This document shows positions 35,291-43,100 of a stretch of DNA of 64,000 nt, in pieces. A program made the translations under genes and the position numbers. A model generated the notes under the pieces. It saw only the letters and a list, made by a program, of their open reading frames with translations, did not search any database and was not told the origin of the DNA. Numbering within the stretch: position 1 is the stretch's first letter; every line of letters starts with the position of its first letter. The stretch is taken from positions 2,914,001 to 2,978,000 of the forward strand of contig JMMB01000007.1 in NCBI GenBank assembly GCA_000686145.1. The letters are read 5' to 3'. This stretch comes from Peptostreptococcaceae bacterium VA2 (GTDB taxonomy: Bacteria > Bacillota > Clostridia > Peptostreptococcales > Peptostreptococcaceae).

Positions 35291-35965
35291 TTATTCTCCC
35301 AGAATATAACCAATACCAAATAAAGTAATTATATAGTGTGGATTTTTAGCATCTTCTTCTATTTTTTTTCGCAGTCTTCTAATATTTACACTAATGGCAT
35401 TTTCATCTACATAATTGCCATTACTATCCCAAAGCTTTTCTAAGATAATCTCCTTAGTAACAGCTCTTCCCTTATTTTTGGAGAGTAACTCTAAAAGTTT
35501 ATATTCTGTCGCTGTTAAATTAACTTCCTTATCTTTTACAAATACCTTTCTACTTTCAAAATCTATTTTTAAGTCTTTGTATTTAAAAATCCCTTTTTCA
35601 ATTTCTACACTTCTTTTTAAAATGGCATTAATTTTTAATTTTAATACATCCATAGAAAAAGGCTTTACAATATAATCGTCACAACCCCTTTCAAAACCTT
35701 TAATCATATCTTCCTCTGTGTCATTGGCAGTAAAGAATACTATCGGAAAATTAATTTTATCATTAAGCTGTTCACATAAATCTAAACCACTACCATCAGG
35801 TAGGTTAATATCTAAAAGTAAAAAATCTATATCATTTTCCATGATAGAAGCTTTCCCCTCTGATATATTAAATTTACTTATTACCTTATATCCTTCCTTT
35901 TTTAAAGCAAATGACACTCCTCTATTTAAAATTCTATCATCTTCTATTATTAAAATATTCTCCAT
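35291..35965 (-). CDS. OmpR-family response regulator
   Basis: A 224-residue regulator. Receiver: IIEDD at 6-10, Asp52 in LLLDINLPDGSG, Thr in FFTAND, Lys in YIVKPFSMD. Winged helix: LTATEYKLLELLSKNKGRAV, and NAISVNIRRLRKKIEED in the recognition helix. GGAGGGGG precedes the ATG. It lies between the permease gene (79 bp upstream) and the kinase gene (2 bp downstream). A direct repeat in front of the ABC ATPase gene is its likely target. Confidence 0.93.
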   Translation of the reverse strand: MENILIIEDDRILNRGVSFALKKEGYKVISKFNISEGKASIMENDIDFLLLDINLPDGSGLDLCEQLNDKINFPIVFFTANDTEEDMIKGFERGCDDYIVKPFSMDVLKLKINAILKRSVEIEKGIFKYKDLKIDFESRKVFVKDKEVNLTATEYKLLELLSKNKGRAVTKEIILEKLWDSNGNYVDENAISVNIRRLRKKIEEDAKNPHYIITLFGIGYILGE

Positions 35966-36044
35966 ATAATCCCCCTCCCATTTTATAACTTTTCATATAT
36001 ATAATTATAGTGGTAGACTTTTGAAATCTATCACTATAATAAAT

Positions 36045-38546
36045 TTATTTTAATCTCTCCGTCACACTTTTTTTGCTAGAATATTTATAAGCTATACTTG
36101 GAGTAATTAAACATACCGCAAATATTAATATTGATAAAGAAATAAGAGGAACCGTTGGGAATATAAACTTAGCGTAATCAGCTATTTTCTTCGCCATTTC
36201 ACTAATTATAAATACTATTGTCATACCTAAAGTTGACACAAATAAAGTAGTAATCCCTGCATAGTACACTCCTTCAAGAGTTAACATTTTTTTAATTTGC
36301 TTTTTAGTCATACCTATACTTTCCATCACTGCAAGCTCTTTTAACCTTATATTAATACTTGTAACCATAACATTTATAAAGTTTAATAAACCTATTAATA
36401 TAAGTATGATAGACATACCCCCACCTATAATATCCATAATCATCTCACTACTTTTAAGTTCCTTAATTTTTTCAGACTTTGATATCACAAGTAAATTCTT
36501 ATCTTTTGTCATTTTTTTAATATCAGAATTTATAGCTTTTTCATATTTCTTATCTACATTTATGTGTAACGTATAATTTACAGCACTCTTATCTAGTTTT
36601 TCCAACTGATGTAAGCTAATATAAACAGTAGGTAACCCTGTATCTACTAATAAATTAGGATCATGTATAATTTGAGTTGCATTGAAATTTAAAGAGTTAT
36701 TGTGCTTTCCTCTTAAAATAATCTTTTCTTTTTTAAAATTTTTATCTATTATATATTTATTCTTTTTCTCTGAATAACATTCATTATCTATTAAAGCCAT
36801 TTTTCCTGATTTGAAAGCTTCTACATCTATTTTTACATTATTTTTATCATTATATTTTTCTATAGCTACATCATCTACCCCTACTATTAAAGGCGATACA
36901 TAAGTAGAGTGAGCTTTTTCAATCTCCTCGCTAAAACGCATTCTTTCGTCTAACTCTTCGCTGTCTTCTCTATATACAGCTTTAAAATCAGGCATTTCAT
37001 TTATATCCCTTTGTAAGTTTGAAAGTTTGAAATTACTAACGGACTTAACACCGTCCATACTTTTTATTTCTTTAATAAATCTATCATTTATTTTTCCATC
37101 TATGGCTTTTCTATTTTGTATTTCAAAATCATTACTTACACGTTTATTAATATAATTTTCCATACTTAGACAATCTAAAAAAGTATTAACACTTAAATAT
37201 GTAATAATCCCTATAAATAAAGATGCAAATACTAAAATCGCACGTTTTTTATCTCTAAACACATTATACCATGCCATTTTATAAAGCTTTCCACCATTAG
37301 TACTTTTTCTGTCTTTCTTTTGTTTATTACCTTTTGATCCACTATATCTTAGAGATTCTGTTGGAGATATACTACCTGCTATTTTAGCTGGTTTTCTACA
37401 ACTTAAACTAATAGTAAATAGTGAAAATAATGTAGCACATATAAATATTAAAGGGCTAAACGATATCTCTGATGGCATAGCATTTACATCTGTTCCTGAT
37501 GAAATTGTGCTTATTAGCATTGGTACCAATATAAAGGATACTACAAATCCTAGTATTAAACCTATAGGTATTCCTATTGTAGAAAGTCTAAAAACTTGAC
37601 CCTTTACTATTTTTTTTATTTGTTTAGGAGATGCTCCTATTGTTTTCATCAATCCATAAAAATGTATATCCTTAGTTACTGCTATATGCATAATATTATA
37701 TATTAATAAATAACCACTAAACACTATAAATAGTCCAATTGTTCCTATAACAGCCACAGAAGATCTAGCCATCTCTTTTGAATCTTGATCTATATCGTAG
37801 CAATATTGATATAATTGACCTTCATCTAACTCTACATTTGATTCTAATAAATCTGGAGCTTCATTTTTTTTGCTATCTTTTAATGTAAAAGACAGTATTC
37901 CATTGTCTGATATATTTAAATTATTGCTTTTAATAAATTTTTCTGACACTGCTATATATCCTGTATCGAATTTAAATCCATAAGTCGTATATATACCACT
38001 TAATACAAACTCTTTTTTTATTTCACTTCCTTCATTATCACTATAAGAAATATTTATTTTATCGCCTATTTTAGATTTTTCTTTACCTAATAATTCTAAT
38101 GCCTTTTTAGACATCATCACTTCATTTTCTTTAGTAGGATAATTTCCTTTAACATCACCAATAGCTGGTGTTATTTGTTTTTGCCAGTTTTCTTTATCAT
38201 AATATTTAAGAAAAACATTCCCATTACTTTTTTGTATATCTTTCTTAACAATCTGCCCTACCAAAATTTCCTTACCAATAAAATCACTTATTCCTAATTT
38301 TTCTATTGCTTTTATTTGTTCTTCTTTTGGATTTGGCAAATATACATTAGCAGTAGTTTCTGCTAACCTTACACTCATAATGTGATAATTTTTAATAAAA
38401 CTAGCTCCTATGCTAAATACTGAAGATATCATAAAAGTAGTAAGTACTATAGCTATAACTACAAATATATTTCTTAATTTATTAGACTTTAGTGAAGAGT
38501 TGGTGATTCTTTTTATGATTTGCTTATTGTTATTTTCTAGTTTCAT
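36045..38546 (-). CDS. FtsX/MacB-type ABC transporter permease
   Basis: An 833-residue membrane protein. One membrane helix (~25-50) is followed by a large extracellular region (~60-260), three helices (~268-385), a basic cytoplasmic loop (GSKGNKQKKDRKS), a second helix near 437, another extracellular region (~460-690), and three final helices (~705-820). Two FtsX-like blocks are visible, ending ESIGMTKKQIKKMLTLEGV in the second. The start overlaps the ATPase stop by 17 bp. The large outer domains fit antimicrobial-peptide detoxification or lipoprotein-type exporters. Confidence 0.9.
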   Translation of the reverse strand: MKLENNNKQIIKRITNSSLKSNKLRNIFVVIAIVLTTFMISSVFSIGASFIKNYHIMSVRLAETTANVYLPNPKEEQIKAIEKLGISDFIGKEILVGQIVKKDIQKSNGNVFLKYYDKENWQKQITPAIGDVKGNYPTKENEVMMSKKALELLGKEKSKIGDKINISYSDNEGSEIKKEFVLSGIYTTYGFKFDTGYIAVSEKFIKSNNLNISDNGILSFTLKDSKKNEAPDLLESNVELDEGQLYQYCYDIDQDSKEMARSSVAVIGTIGLFIVFSGYLLIYNIMHIAVTKDIHFYGLMKTIGASPKQIKKIVKGQVFRLSTIGIPIGLILGFVVSFILVPMLISTISSGTDVNAMPSEISFSPLIFICATLFSLFTISLSCRKPAKIAGSISPTESLRYSGSKGNKQKKDRKSTNGGKLYKMAWYNVFRDKKRAILVFASLFIGIITYLSVNTFLDCLSMENYINKRVSNDFEIQNRKAIDGKINDRFIKEIKSMDGVKSVSNFKLSNLQRDINEMPDFKAVYREDSEELDERMRFSEEIEKAHSTYVSPLIVGVDDVAIEKYNDKNNVKIDVEAFKSGKMALIDNECYSEKKNKYIIDKNFKKEKIILRGKHNNSLNFNATQIIHDPNLLVDTGLPTVYISLHQLEKLDKSAVNYTLHINVDKKYEKAINSDIKKMTKDKNLLVISKSEKIKELKSSEMIMDIIGGGMSIILILIGLLNFINVMVTSINIRLKELAVMESIGMTKKQIKKMLTLEGVYYAGITTLFVSTLGMTIVFIISEMAKKIADYAKFIFPTVPLISLSILIFAVCLITPSIAYKYSSKKSVTERLK

Positions 38547-39222
38547 CTATTAAGTTCCCCCCTACTACCTTACCATCTTCTACTCTTATTACCCTATCAG
38601 CCAACTGTGCTATTTCTTCATTGTGTGTAATCATAGCTATAGTTTGATTGAACTTTTGAGAAGTCATTTTTAAAAGTCCTATAACATCCATACTTGTCTT
38701 ACTATCTAGATTTCCTGTTGGTTCATCTGCTAATACGATTGCTGCCTTAGTAGCTAATGCTCTTGCTATTGCTACTCTTTGCTGTTGTCCTCCCGATAAA
38801 TTGCTAGGAATATTATTTAACTTTTCTTTTAGTCCCAAAGCTTTTACTATAGAATCTACAAATTCATTATCTATCTTAGTACCATCTAATTCTATTGGAA
38901 GTACTATATTTTCATAAACATTTAAAATCGGTACTAAATTGTAATCTTGAAAAATAAATCCTATATTTCTTCTTCTAAAAATAGTTATTTCTTCATCGTT
39001 CATTTTACTTATTTTTTTATTATTTATTATTACTTCTCCACTAGTTAAATTATCAAGTCCTCCTAACATATTTAATAATGTGGATTTTCCACTTCCTGAT
39101 GTTCCAACTATAGCGACAAATTCACCTTCGTTTATTTCTATACTTACATTGTCTAATGCTTTTACTAAATTTTCGTCTTGTCCATATATTTTAACTAAGT
39201 TTTCTGCTTTTAATATACTCAT
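38530..39222 (-). CDS. ABC transporter ATP-binding protein (LolD/BceA-type)
   Basis: A 230-residue ATPase: Walker A GTSGSGKSTLLNMLGG, Q-loop FIFQDYNLVP, signature LSGGQQQRVAIARAL, Walker B IVLADEPTGNLDS, switch His MITHNEEIA. The start is ATG 39222; GGGGTG lies upstream and a GTG at 39231 is inside that site. It is first in the operon ATPase - permease - regulator - kinase. A direct repeat lies ~50 bp upstream. Confidence 0.93.
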   Translation of the reverse strand: MSILKAENLVKIYGQDENLVKALDNVSIEINEGEFVAIVGTSGSGKSTLLNMLGGLDNLTSGEVIINNKKISKMNDEEITIFRRRNIGFIFQDYNLVPILNVYENIVLPIELDGTKIDNEFVDSIVKALGLKEKLNNIPSNLSGGQQQRVAIARALATKAAIVLADEPTGNLDSKTSMDVIGLLKMTSQKFNQTIAMITHNEEIAQLADRVIRVEDGKVVGGNLIDETRK

Positions 39223-39267
39223 TTTCCCCACCCCGTTTATTTATTTTATACTTATATAATAACCCCT

Positions 39268-39287
39268 ACTTCTGACAAACTTCTGAC
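39268..39287 (-). promoter_or_regulatory. 11-bp-spaced direct repeat upstream of ABC/two-component operon
   Basis: ACTTCTGAC occurs at 39268-39276 and again at 39279-39287 (11-bp period; GTCAGAAGT on the minus strand), followed on the minus strand by an AT-rich promoter region before the ATPase start at 39222. Spacing and position fit binding by the operon's own OmpR-type regulator. Confidence 0.55.
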
Positions 39288-39364
39288 ATAAACAAAAAAT
39301 AAATCCCATAATTTTTTTCATCATGACTTTCTGATTATGTCAATTTTTATTTATAAATATAAAA

Positions 39365-39433
39365 AAATACATTGATAATATTATCAATGTATTTTTCGTA
39401 GATTTCAATGGTGGAGACGAATCGCAGGAATAA
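39365..39433 (+). repeat. hairpin plus conserved 42-nt tail, copy 1
   Basis: A 13-bp hairpin (39365-39377 with 39382-39394) runs into a tail (39392-39433) that is 38/42 identical to the tail at 44817-44858. The tail contains TGGTGGAGACG, the reverse complement of the CGTCTCCACCA end seen in many tmRNAs. It also reads DFNGGDESQE-stop in one frame. Identity unknown. The rest of 39223-39551 holds only the promoter repeat above and the terminator below. Confidence 0.55.
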
Positions 39434-39489
39434 AATCCTTAAAATCTCAAACTGTCGCAACAAAAGAATTTATATATTACTAATAAAAT

Positions 39490-39525
39490 AACTAAAGGAT
39501 ATGTTTTTAAACATATCCTTTAGTT
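39490..39525 (-). terminator. terminator after BFD-like gene
   Basis: A 17-bp perfect stem (39490-39506 with 39509-39525) and a 2-nt loop, 27 bp past the stop of the small Fe-S protein gene. Confidence 0.8.
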
Positions 39526-39551
39526 AGAGCTATAATAAAATTGTAAACTAA

Positions 39552-39851
39552 TTATCTTTTATTTTCTATGATATTTGATATAATACTTTTACATCTTCCA
39601 CAGCCTGTACCTGCTTTAGTAACTTCTCCAACTTTTTCAACAGTATCTGCTCCATTTTTTACTGCTTCTACAATTGTATCTATTGATACATTTTTACACT
39701 TACATCCACTTTTTATAAGAGCTTCTACTTCCTTAAGTTCTTCTCCATTTTCAATAACTATATCAGACATTTCTTTAAGCTCTTCAATAGTTCTAGCTCC
39801 TTGTGCTTGAGCCTTTCTAACTTGTAAGTATTTGTTCATTTCTAGTGTCAT
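39552..39851 (-). CDS. BFD-like [2Fe-2S]-binding protein
   Basis: A 99-residue protein with four cysteines as CxC (GCKCKNVS, ~54-56) and CxxC (TGCGRCKSI, ~85-88), in the order and spacing of bacterioferritin-associated-ferredoxin-like domains. The helical stretch VSIDTIVEAVKNGADTVEKV between them is typical of this fold. The start is ATG 39851 with AGGAG 9 nt upstream; a longer frame starts 18 bp before. It stands alone between terminators. It probably acts in electron transfer or iron release; its partner is not visible. Confidence 0.82.
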   Translation of the reverse strand: MTLEMNKYLQVRKAQAQGARTIEELKEMSDIVIENGEELKEVEALIKSGCKCKNVSIDTIVEAVKNGADTVEKVGEVTKAGTGCGRCKSIISNIIENKR

Positions 39852-40017
39852 ATTTATTTCTCCTATCATTTAAATTTATTATTTAATATCTTTATTTTAT
39901 AACCTTGTTATGTAATATAAAGATATTTTGATGTTCTATATATTTATACCCCTTATTAATATTTCATAAACGATATATTTTAAATTAAAAATATTTTATT
40001 AACTAATATTTTGTCAA

Positions 40018-40644
40018 TTAGAACTTACTTGCTACTTTTACAGCCTTTTCAAGCCCTGCAGCAATAATTTCTTCTGCTTTATCTTTGAATTTATTGTGAC
40101 CTTCAATCACTACTTTCTCTATATCTTTTGCACCGAAGAAGTTCATCATACTTGATACGTATTTAACAGCCATTTCCATTTCAGCTCCTGGCCCTTCAGA
40201 ATATACACCACCACTTGCGTTTAATAATGCAATTTTCTTATTTCCAATAAGACCTACTGGACCTTCTGGCGTATATTTAAATGTTTTGCCTGCACGGTTT
40301 AAGTAATCAATATATGTATGCAGTACAGCTGGGATTGTTAAATTCCATAACGGGAAACCAAATACAACTTTATCAGCTGCAAGGAATTGATCTAAATATT
40401 TATCAGCAACAGCTACTGCTTTTGCTTCCTTTTCTGTTAGATCAAGTCCTCTACTATCCTTAATAGTGCCGTTAATCATATCTACTCCTATATATGGCAA
40501 TTCTTCATTGTATAAATCAAGCTCTACCACTGTATCATTTGGATGTGATTCTTTATAACTCGCTAAAAAAGCTTCATATAATTTCACACTAACCGCCTGG
40601 TCTGATGGACGGTTGTTTGCTTTTACAAATAAAACTGTTGTCAT
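40018..40644 (-). CDS. azoR: FMN-dependent NADH:quinone oxidoreductase / azoreductase
   Basis: A 208-residue flavodoxin-fold enzyme of the AzoR/AcpD family: N-terminal LFVKANNRPSDQAVS, FMN-binding FGFPLWNLTIPAVLHTYIDY, RAGKTFKYTPEGPVGL and NASGGVYSEGPG. It reduces azo compounds and quinones by two electrons, and family members protect against thiol-reactive and quinone stress. AGGAGG precedes the ATG. It lies downstream of a small ORF and a minus-strand promoter that sits inside the MarR operator region, so it is probably repressed by the MarR protein. Confidence 0.94.
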   Translation of the reverse strand: MTTVLFVKANNRPSDQAVSVKLYEAFLASYKESHPNDTVVELDLYNEELPYIGVDMINGTIKDSRGLDLTEKEAKAVAVADKYLDQFLAADKVVFGFPLWNLTIPAVLHTYIDYLNRAGKTFKYTPEGPVGLIGNKKIALLNASGGVYSEGPGAEMEMAVKYVSSMMNFFGAKDIEKVVIEGHNKFKDKAEEIIAAGLEKAVKVASKF

Positions 40645-40820
40645 TCTCTTTCCCTCCTATTACTAACTCTCATGCTATTGTATATTTACTCACTAAAAAT
40701 GGCATTCCATTGTAATTGTTCTTACTAGGTCTTCCCATTTTTTGTGTGATATATCTATTATAAATACAAATTCAGCTCGGTTTAATGACAATGTGGCAAC
40801 ACATTGACTTTATCAGAACT

Positions 40821-41030
40821 TCATACAATATCAGTGCACAAAGTACGTTCTGTACTAGCTTTTCCTGTTCTTTTATTAACGGAACCACCTTGAATTGTGA
40901 CTCTTTCTGTTGTTATACCAGTATTCGCATATGAGAAAATTTCTTTTTTGTAAAAATCTACAACTACTTCTTGTTCAACTCTAGAATGCATTGTGTTTAC
41001 AGCATAATGTGAATCATATAGAACCTCCAT
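40821..41030 (-). CDS. small protein of unknown function between azoR and marR
   Basis: A 69-codon frame lies just downstream of a minus-strand promoter embedded in the MarR operator. The product is hydrophilic, with no membrane helix (SRVEQEVVVDFYKKE, SVNKRTGKASTERT). Its ATG has no good ribosome binding site, because a GGAGG lies just after it rather than before. It may be the remnant of a larger gene or a real small protein. I do not recognise it. Confidence 0.4.
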   Translation of the reverse strand: MEVLYDSHYAVNTMHSRVEQEVVVDFYKKEIFSYANTGITTERVTIQGGSVNKRTGKASTERTLCTDIV

Positions 41031-41080
41031 AGTATATTGATTTTTCAGCGAATTCCATTTCTTTTATAATAAAAATAACG

Positions 41081-41149
41081 TAGTCAACTTGATTGACTAT
41101 ATTATACATAGTACAATGGAATTCAGATAAAGTCAACTTAATTGACTTT
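41081..41149. promoter_or_regulatory. twin MarR operators in overlapping divergent promoters
   Basis: Two near-identical palindromes: TAGTCAA-CTTGA-TTGACTA (41081-41099) and AAAGTCAA-CTTAA-TTGACTTT (41129-41149). A plus-strand promoter TTGATT-N17-TACAAT (41089-41117) starts in site 1 and serves marR. A minus-strand promoter TTGACT (41136-41131)-N17-TACTAT (41113-41108) starts in site 2 and serves the small ORF and azoR. Binding of both sites would block both promoters. Confidence 0.75.
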
Positions 41150-41168
41150 ATTTAAGGAGGTTTTATGT

Positions 41169-41642
41169 ATGAATCATAAAATATTTAGTGAATTTGATCT
41201 TACATCACTTTTGTCATTATCCTTTAGTTCATTGGTTGATGAATTAAACGACAGAATGAGTGAGTTAGGATTTGGAGATATTAGACCTGCTCATGGTTTT
41301 ATGTTTAAATTCATAAGCCCTGATGGAGCAACAGGTATAGAAATCGCTGAATACTTAGGAATTACAAAGCAAGCTGTGAGTAAAATGGTGGATTATCTTG
41401 AGAAAAGTGGTTATGTAATGCGTCAAACTCATCCCACTGATAAGAGAGGTAAAATCATTGTTTTGACCGAACGAGGTTTGTTAGTAATGAAAGTAAAAGA
41501 GGAGATACTAACTGAGATTGAGCAACGTTGGGTTGAAAACATAGGCACTGAACGAATGCAAATGCTCAAAGAAGATTTAACAAAATTAGTTTATGAAGCA
41601 AATAAAGGTAAATTATCATCCAGATTAAGACCTGTCTGGTAG
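41169..41642 (+). CDS. MarR family transcriptional regulator
   Basis: A 157-residue regulator from ATG 41169 (AAGGAGG 8 nt upstream; the frame opens earlier at TTG 41142, inside operator 2). The winged HTH is visible in GATGIEIAEYLGITKQAVSK, then MVDYLEKSGYV, and the wing PTDKRGKIIVLTERG. The protein is divergent from azoR, and two palindromes with overlapping promoters lie between them, so autorepression and azoR repression are likely. No cysteine is obvious in the DNA-binding region, so the inducer cannot be guessed. Confidence 0.92.
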   Translation: MNHKIFSEFDLTSLLSLSFSSLVDELNDRMSELGFGDIRPAHGFMFKFISPDGATGIEIAEYLGITKQAVSKMVDYLEKSGYVMRQTHPTDKRGKIIVLTERGLLVMKVKEEILTEIEQRWVENIGTERMQMLKEDLTKLVYEANKGKLSSRLRPVW

Positions 41643-42001
41643 ATATAGCGTCTATAAAGGTAACCAACTGAACATCCATTAACTTAGGAAACAGATACTC
41701 GTCTAAATGATAGAAGTATGCGTTTTTCTGTCAATGTAGGTTTAAAATAAAGTGTGTATTCTCCCAGAAAGTGGTGATAATCAAGATATTAAATATCATT
41801 ATTGATAAGGAAAGTCACACTTTATTTTTCAAACCTGGTACCCATAGTTATTTAAAAGTATTTTATTTAACAATTATATATTTATCGTTTCAAAATTTTT
41901 GCAAGCTTCTATTGCATTATCAAGTGTATTGCAAATATTGCTGATACATCTATCCTTTCTATAAAGTAACATTTAGTAAAGTTTATAATTTTATTAAACT
42001 A
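41643..42001. other. non-coding stretch between marR and decayed LytTR gene
   Basis: No supported gene. It contains the nested inverted repeat at 41739-41835 and otherwise AT-rich DNA. Confidence 0.6.
41739..41835. repeat. 97-bp nested inverted repeat
   Basis: Ends GGTTTAAAATAAAGTGTG (41739-41756) and CACACTTTATTTTTCAAACC (41816-41835) are inverted repeats with a 3-nt offset. A smaller GATATT/AATATC dyad sits in the centre. It could be the marR terminator or the remnant of a small mobile element (MITE). No second copy is seen in the window. Confidence 0.45.
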
Positions 42002-42540
42002 CTTGAGTAATATTAATAATATAGTATTTAATGCTATAAACTTAATTATTTCATACTTTAAAACACTATAGATCATTATATTGTCAAATACGCATGCTAA
42101 TAACATATAATTTAATATACTTCCCAATATACTATACCCAAATGAAAAGCTAATACTATAGAATAAAGAATCTTTCAAAGAAACTTCAAATACTTTTTTA
42201 CATAAAAGCATTAGTAATAATACTCGGTAGATACAATATTTTATTACTACAAAGTCAACTTTAGTAGATTTTAATATTAATATACTAAGCTCTTTTTCCA
42301 TTTATTTCTTTTATACAAGAAGTAATATGATTTTTTAGGTCATCAAATTTAATAGGCTTTAAAAGATACCTCTATGCCCTTACTTCGTAACCTTCTTGCA
42401 TATATTTTACAAGTGAAGTTAAATATTATTTCTATATCTTTCTTATTCTATTTAACTTCCCCTTTTGTATGTCAAATAAAAGTATATCTACATTTTAGGA
42501 TAATTTTCAAATAATTCTTCCCTTGATCTAAAAATTAATA
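42002..42540 (-). pseudogene. decayed LytTR-family response regulator gene
   Basis: Conserved receiver pieces can be read in shifting frames: REELFENYPK, VDILLFDIQ (phospho-Asp), EIIF-TSLVKYMQEGYEVRA, a TAG stop, then RYLLKPIKFDDLKNHITSCI and KEINGKRA. The LytTR part starts LSILILKSTKVDFVVIK and soon breaks up; a frame reading ERFFIL...YIGKYIKLYVISM follows between stops. Several frameshifts and stops show the gene is dead. A 100-codon open frame at 41999-42301 is a by-product of this decay. No partner kinase is seen. Confidence 0.72.
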
Positions 42541-42751
42541 TTTCTTATTAATTTTAGTAATTTATTTATTACTTGTTTATAAATATGCTTTAAAATAATT
42601 ATAAACTATTTTAAAATATATAAAAAATACCTAAAATTTAGTAAATATAAATGTATACTAAAAAACTATAATAGTATTTGTAACAAATTTAGATTTGAAC
42701 TATAAAATAAGTACGTTTTAGACATTATTTATTTTATAGATAAGGAGGTCT

Positions 42752-42961
42752 CATTTTGGTGATGACATCGGAATAAAGAAAAGTAGTGCTCAAATTACTG
42801 ATTGCTACACAACTGATGATCTTATCGGAAAACAAATACTTGGCGTAATTAATTTTCCACCTATGCAGATTGCTGACTTTATGTCAGAAGTATTAGTACT
42901 AGGTGTCTATTCCAATCAAGGAGTAGTATTGATTAAACCTGAAAAATATATATCATTCTAG
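42752..42961 (+). pseudogene. truncated CsaA-like tRNA-binding-domain gene
   Basis: A frame without a start codon encodes HFGDDIGIKKSSAQITDCYT, NFPPMQIADFMSEVLVLGVY and NQGVVLIKP, ending at TAG 42959-42961. This is the C-terminal two thirds of CsaA, a small secretion-related chaperone with an EMAP/tRNA-binding fold (about 110 residues when whole). The first ~35 residues are missing: a TAG lies just upstream in frame, although GGAGG survives at 42744-42748. The region lies beside the decayed LytTR gene. Confidence 0.75.
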
Positions 42962-43100
42962 AATACACATAAAATAATGTCCAATCTCTTTTTTTAAAAA
43001 TCATCGAATAGGCTAATAATACAAAATCACTATATAGTCTCTAGAATAACCCACATAAGTTCTTTGGGTAAATTAGGTAAATCATAGTTTATTTTCATAT

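Noticed and set aside
39411-39433. tRNA or tmRNA gene on the minus strand, suggested by TGGTGGAGACG
   Set aside because: No cloverleaf or T-arm pairing follows; only the 11-nt end matches.
41999-42301. A 100-codon open frame that looks like a hydrophobic membrane protein
   Set aside because: Its sequence is the shifted frame of a decayed LytTR response regulator; receiver motifs continue upstream in other frames.
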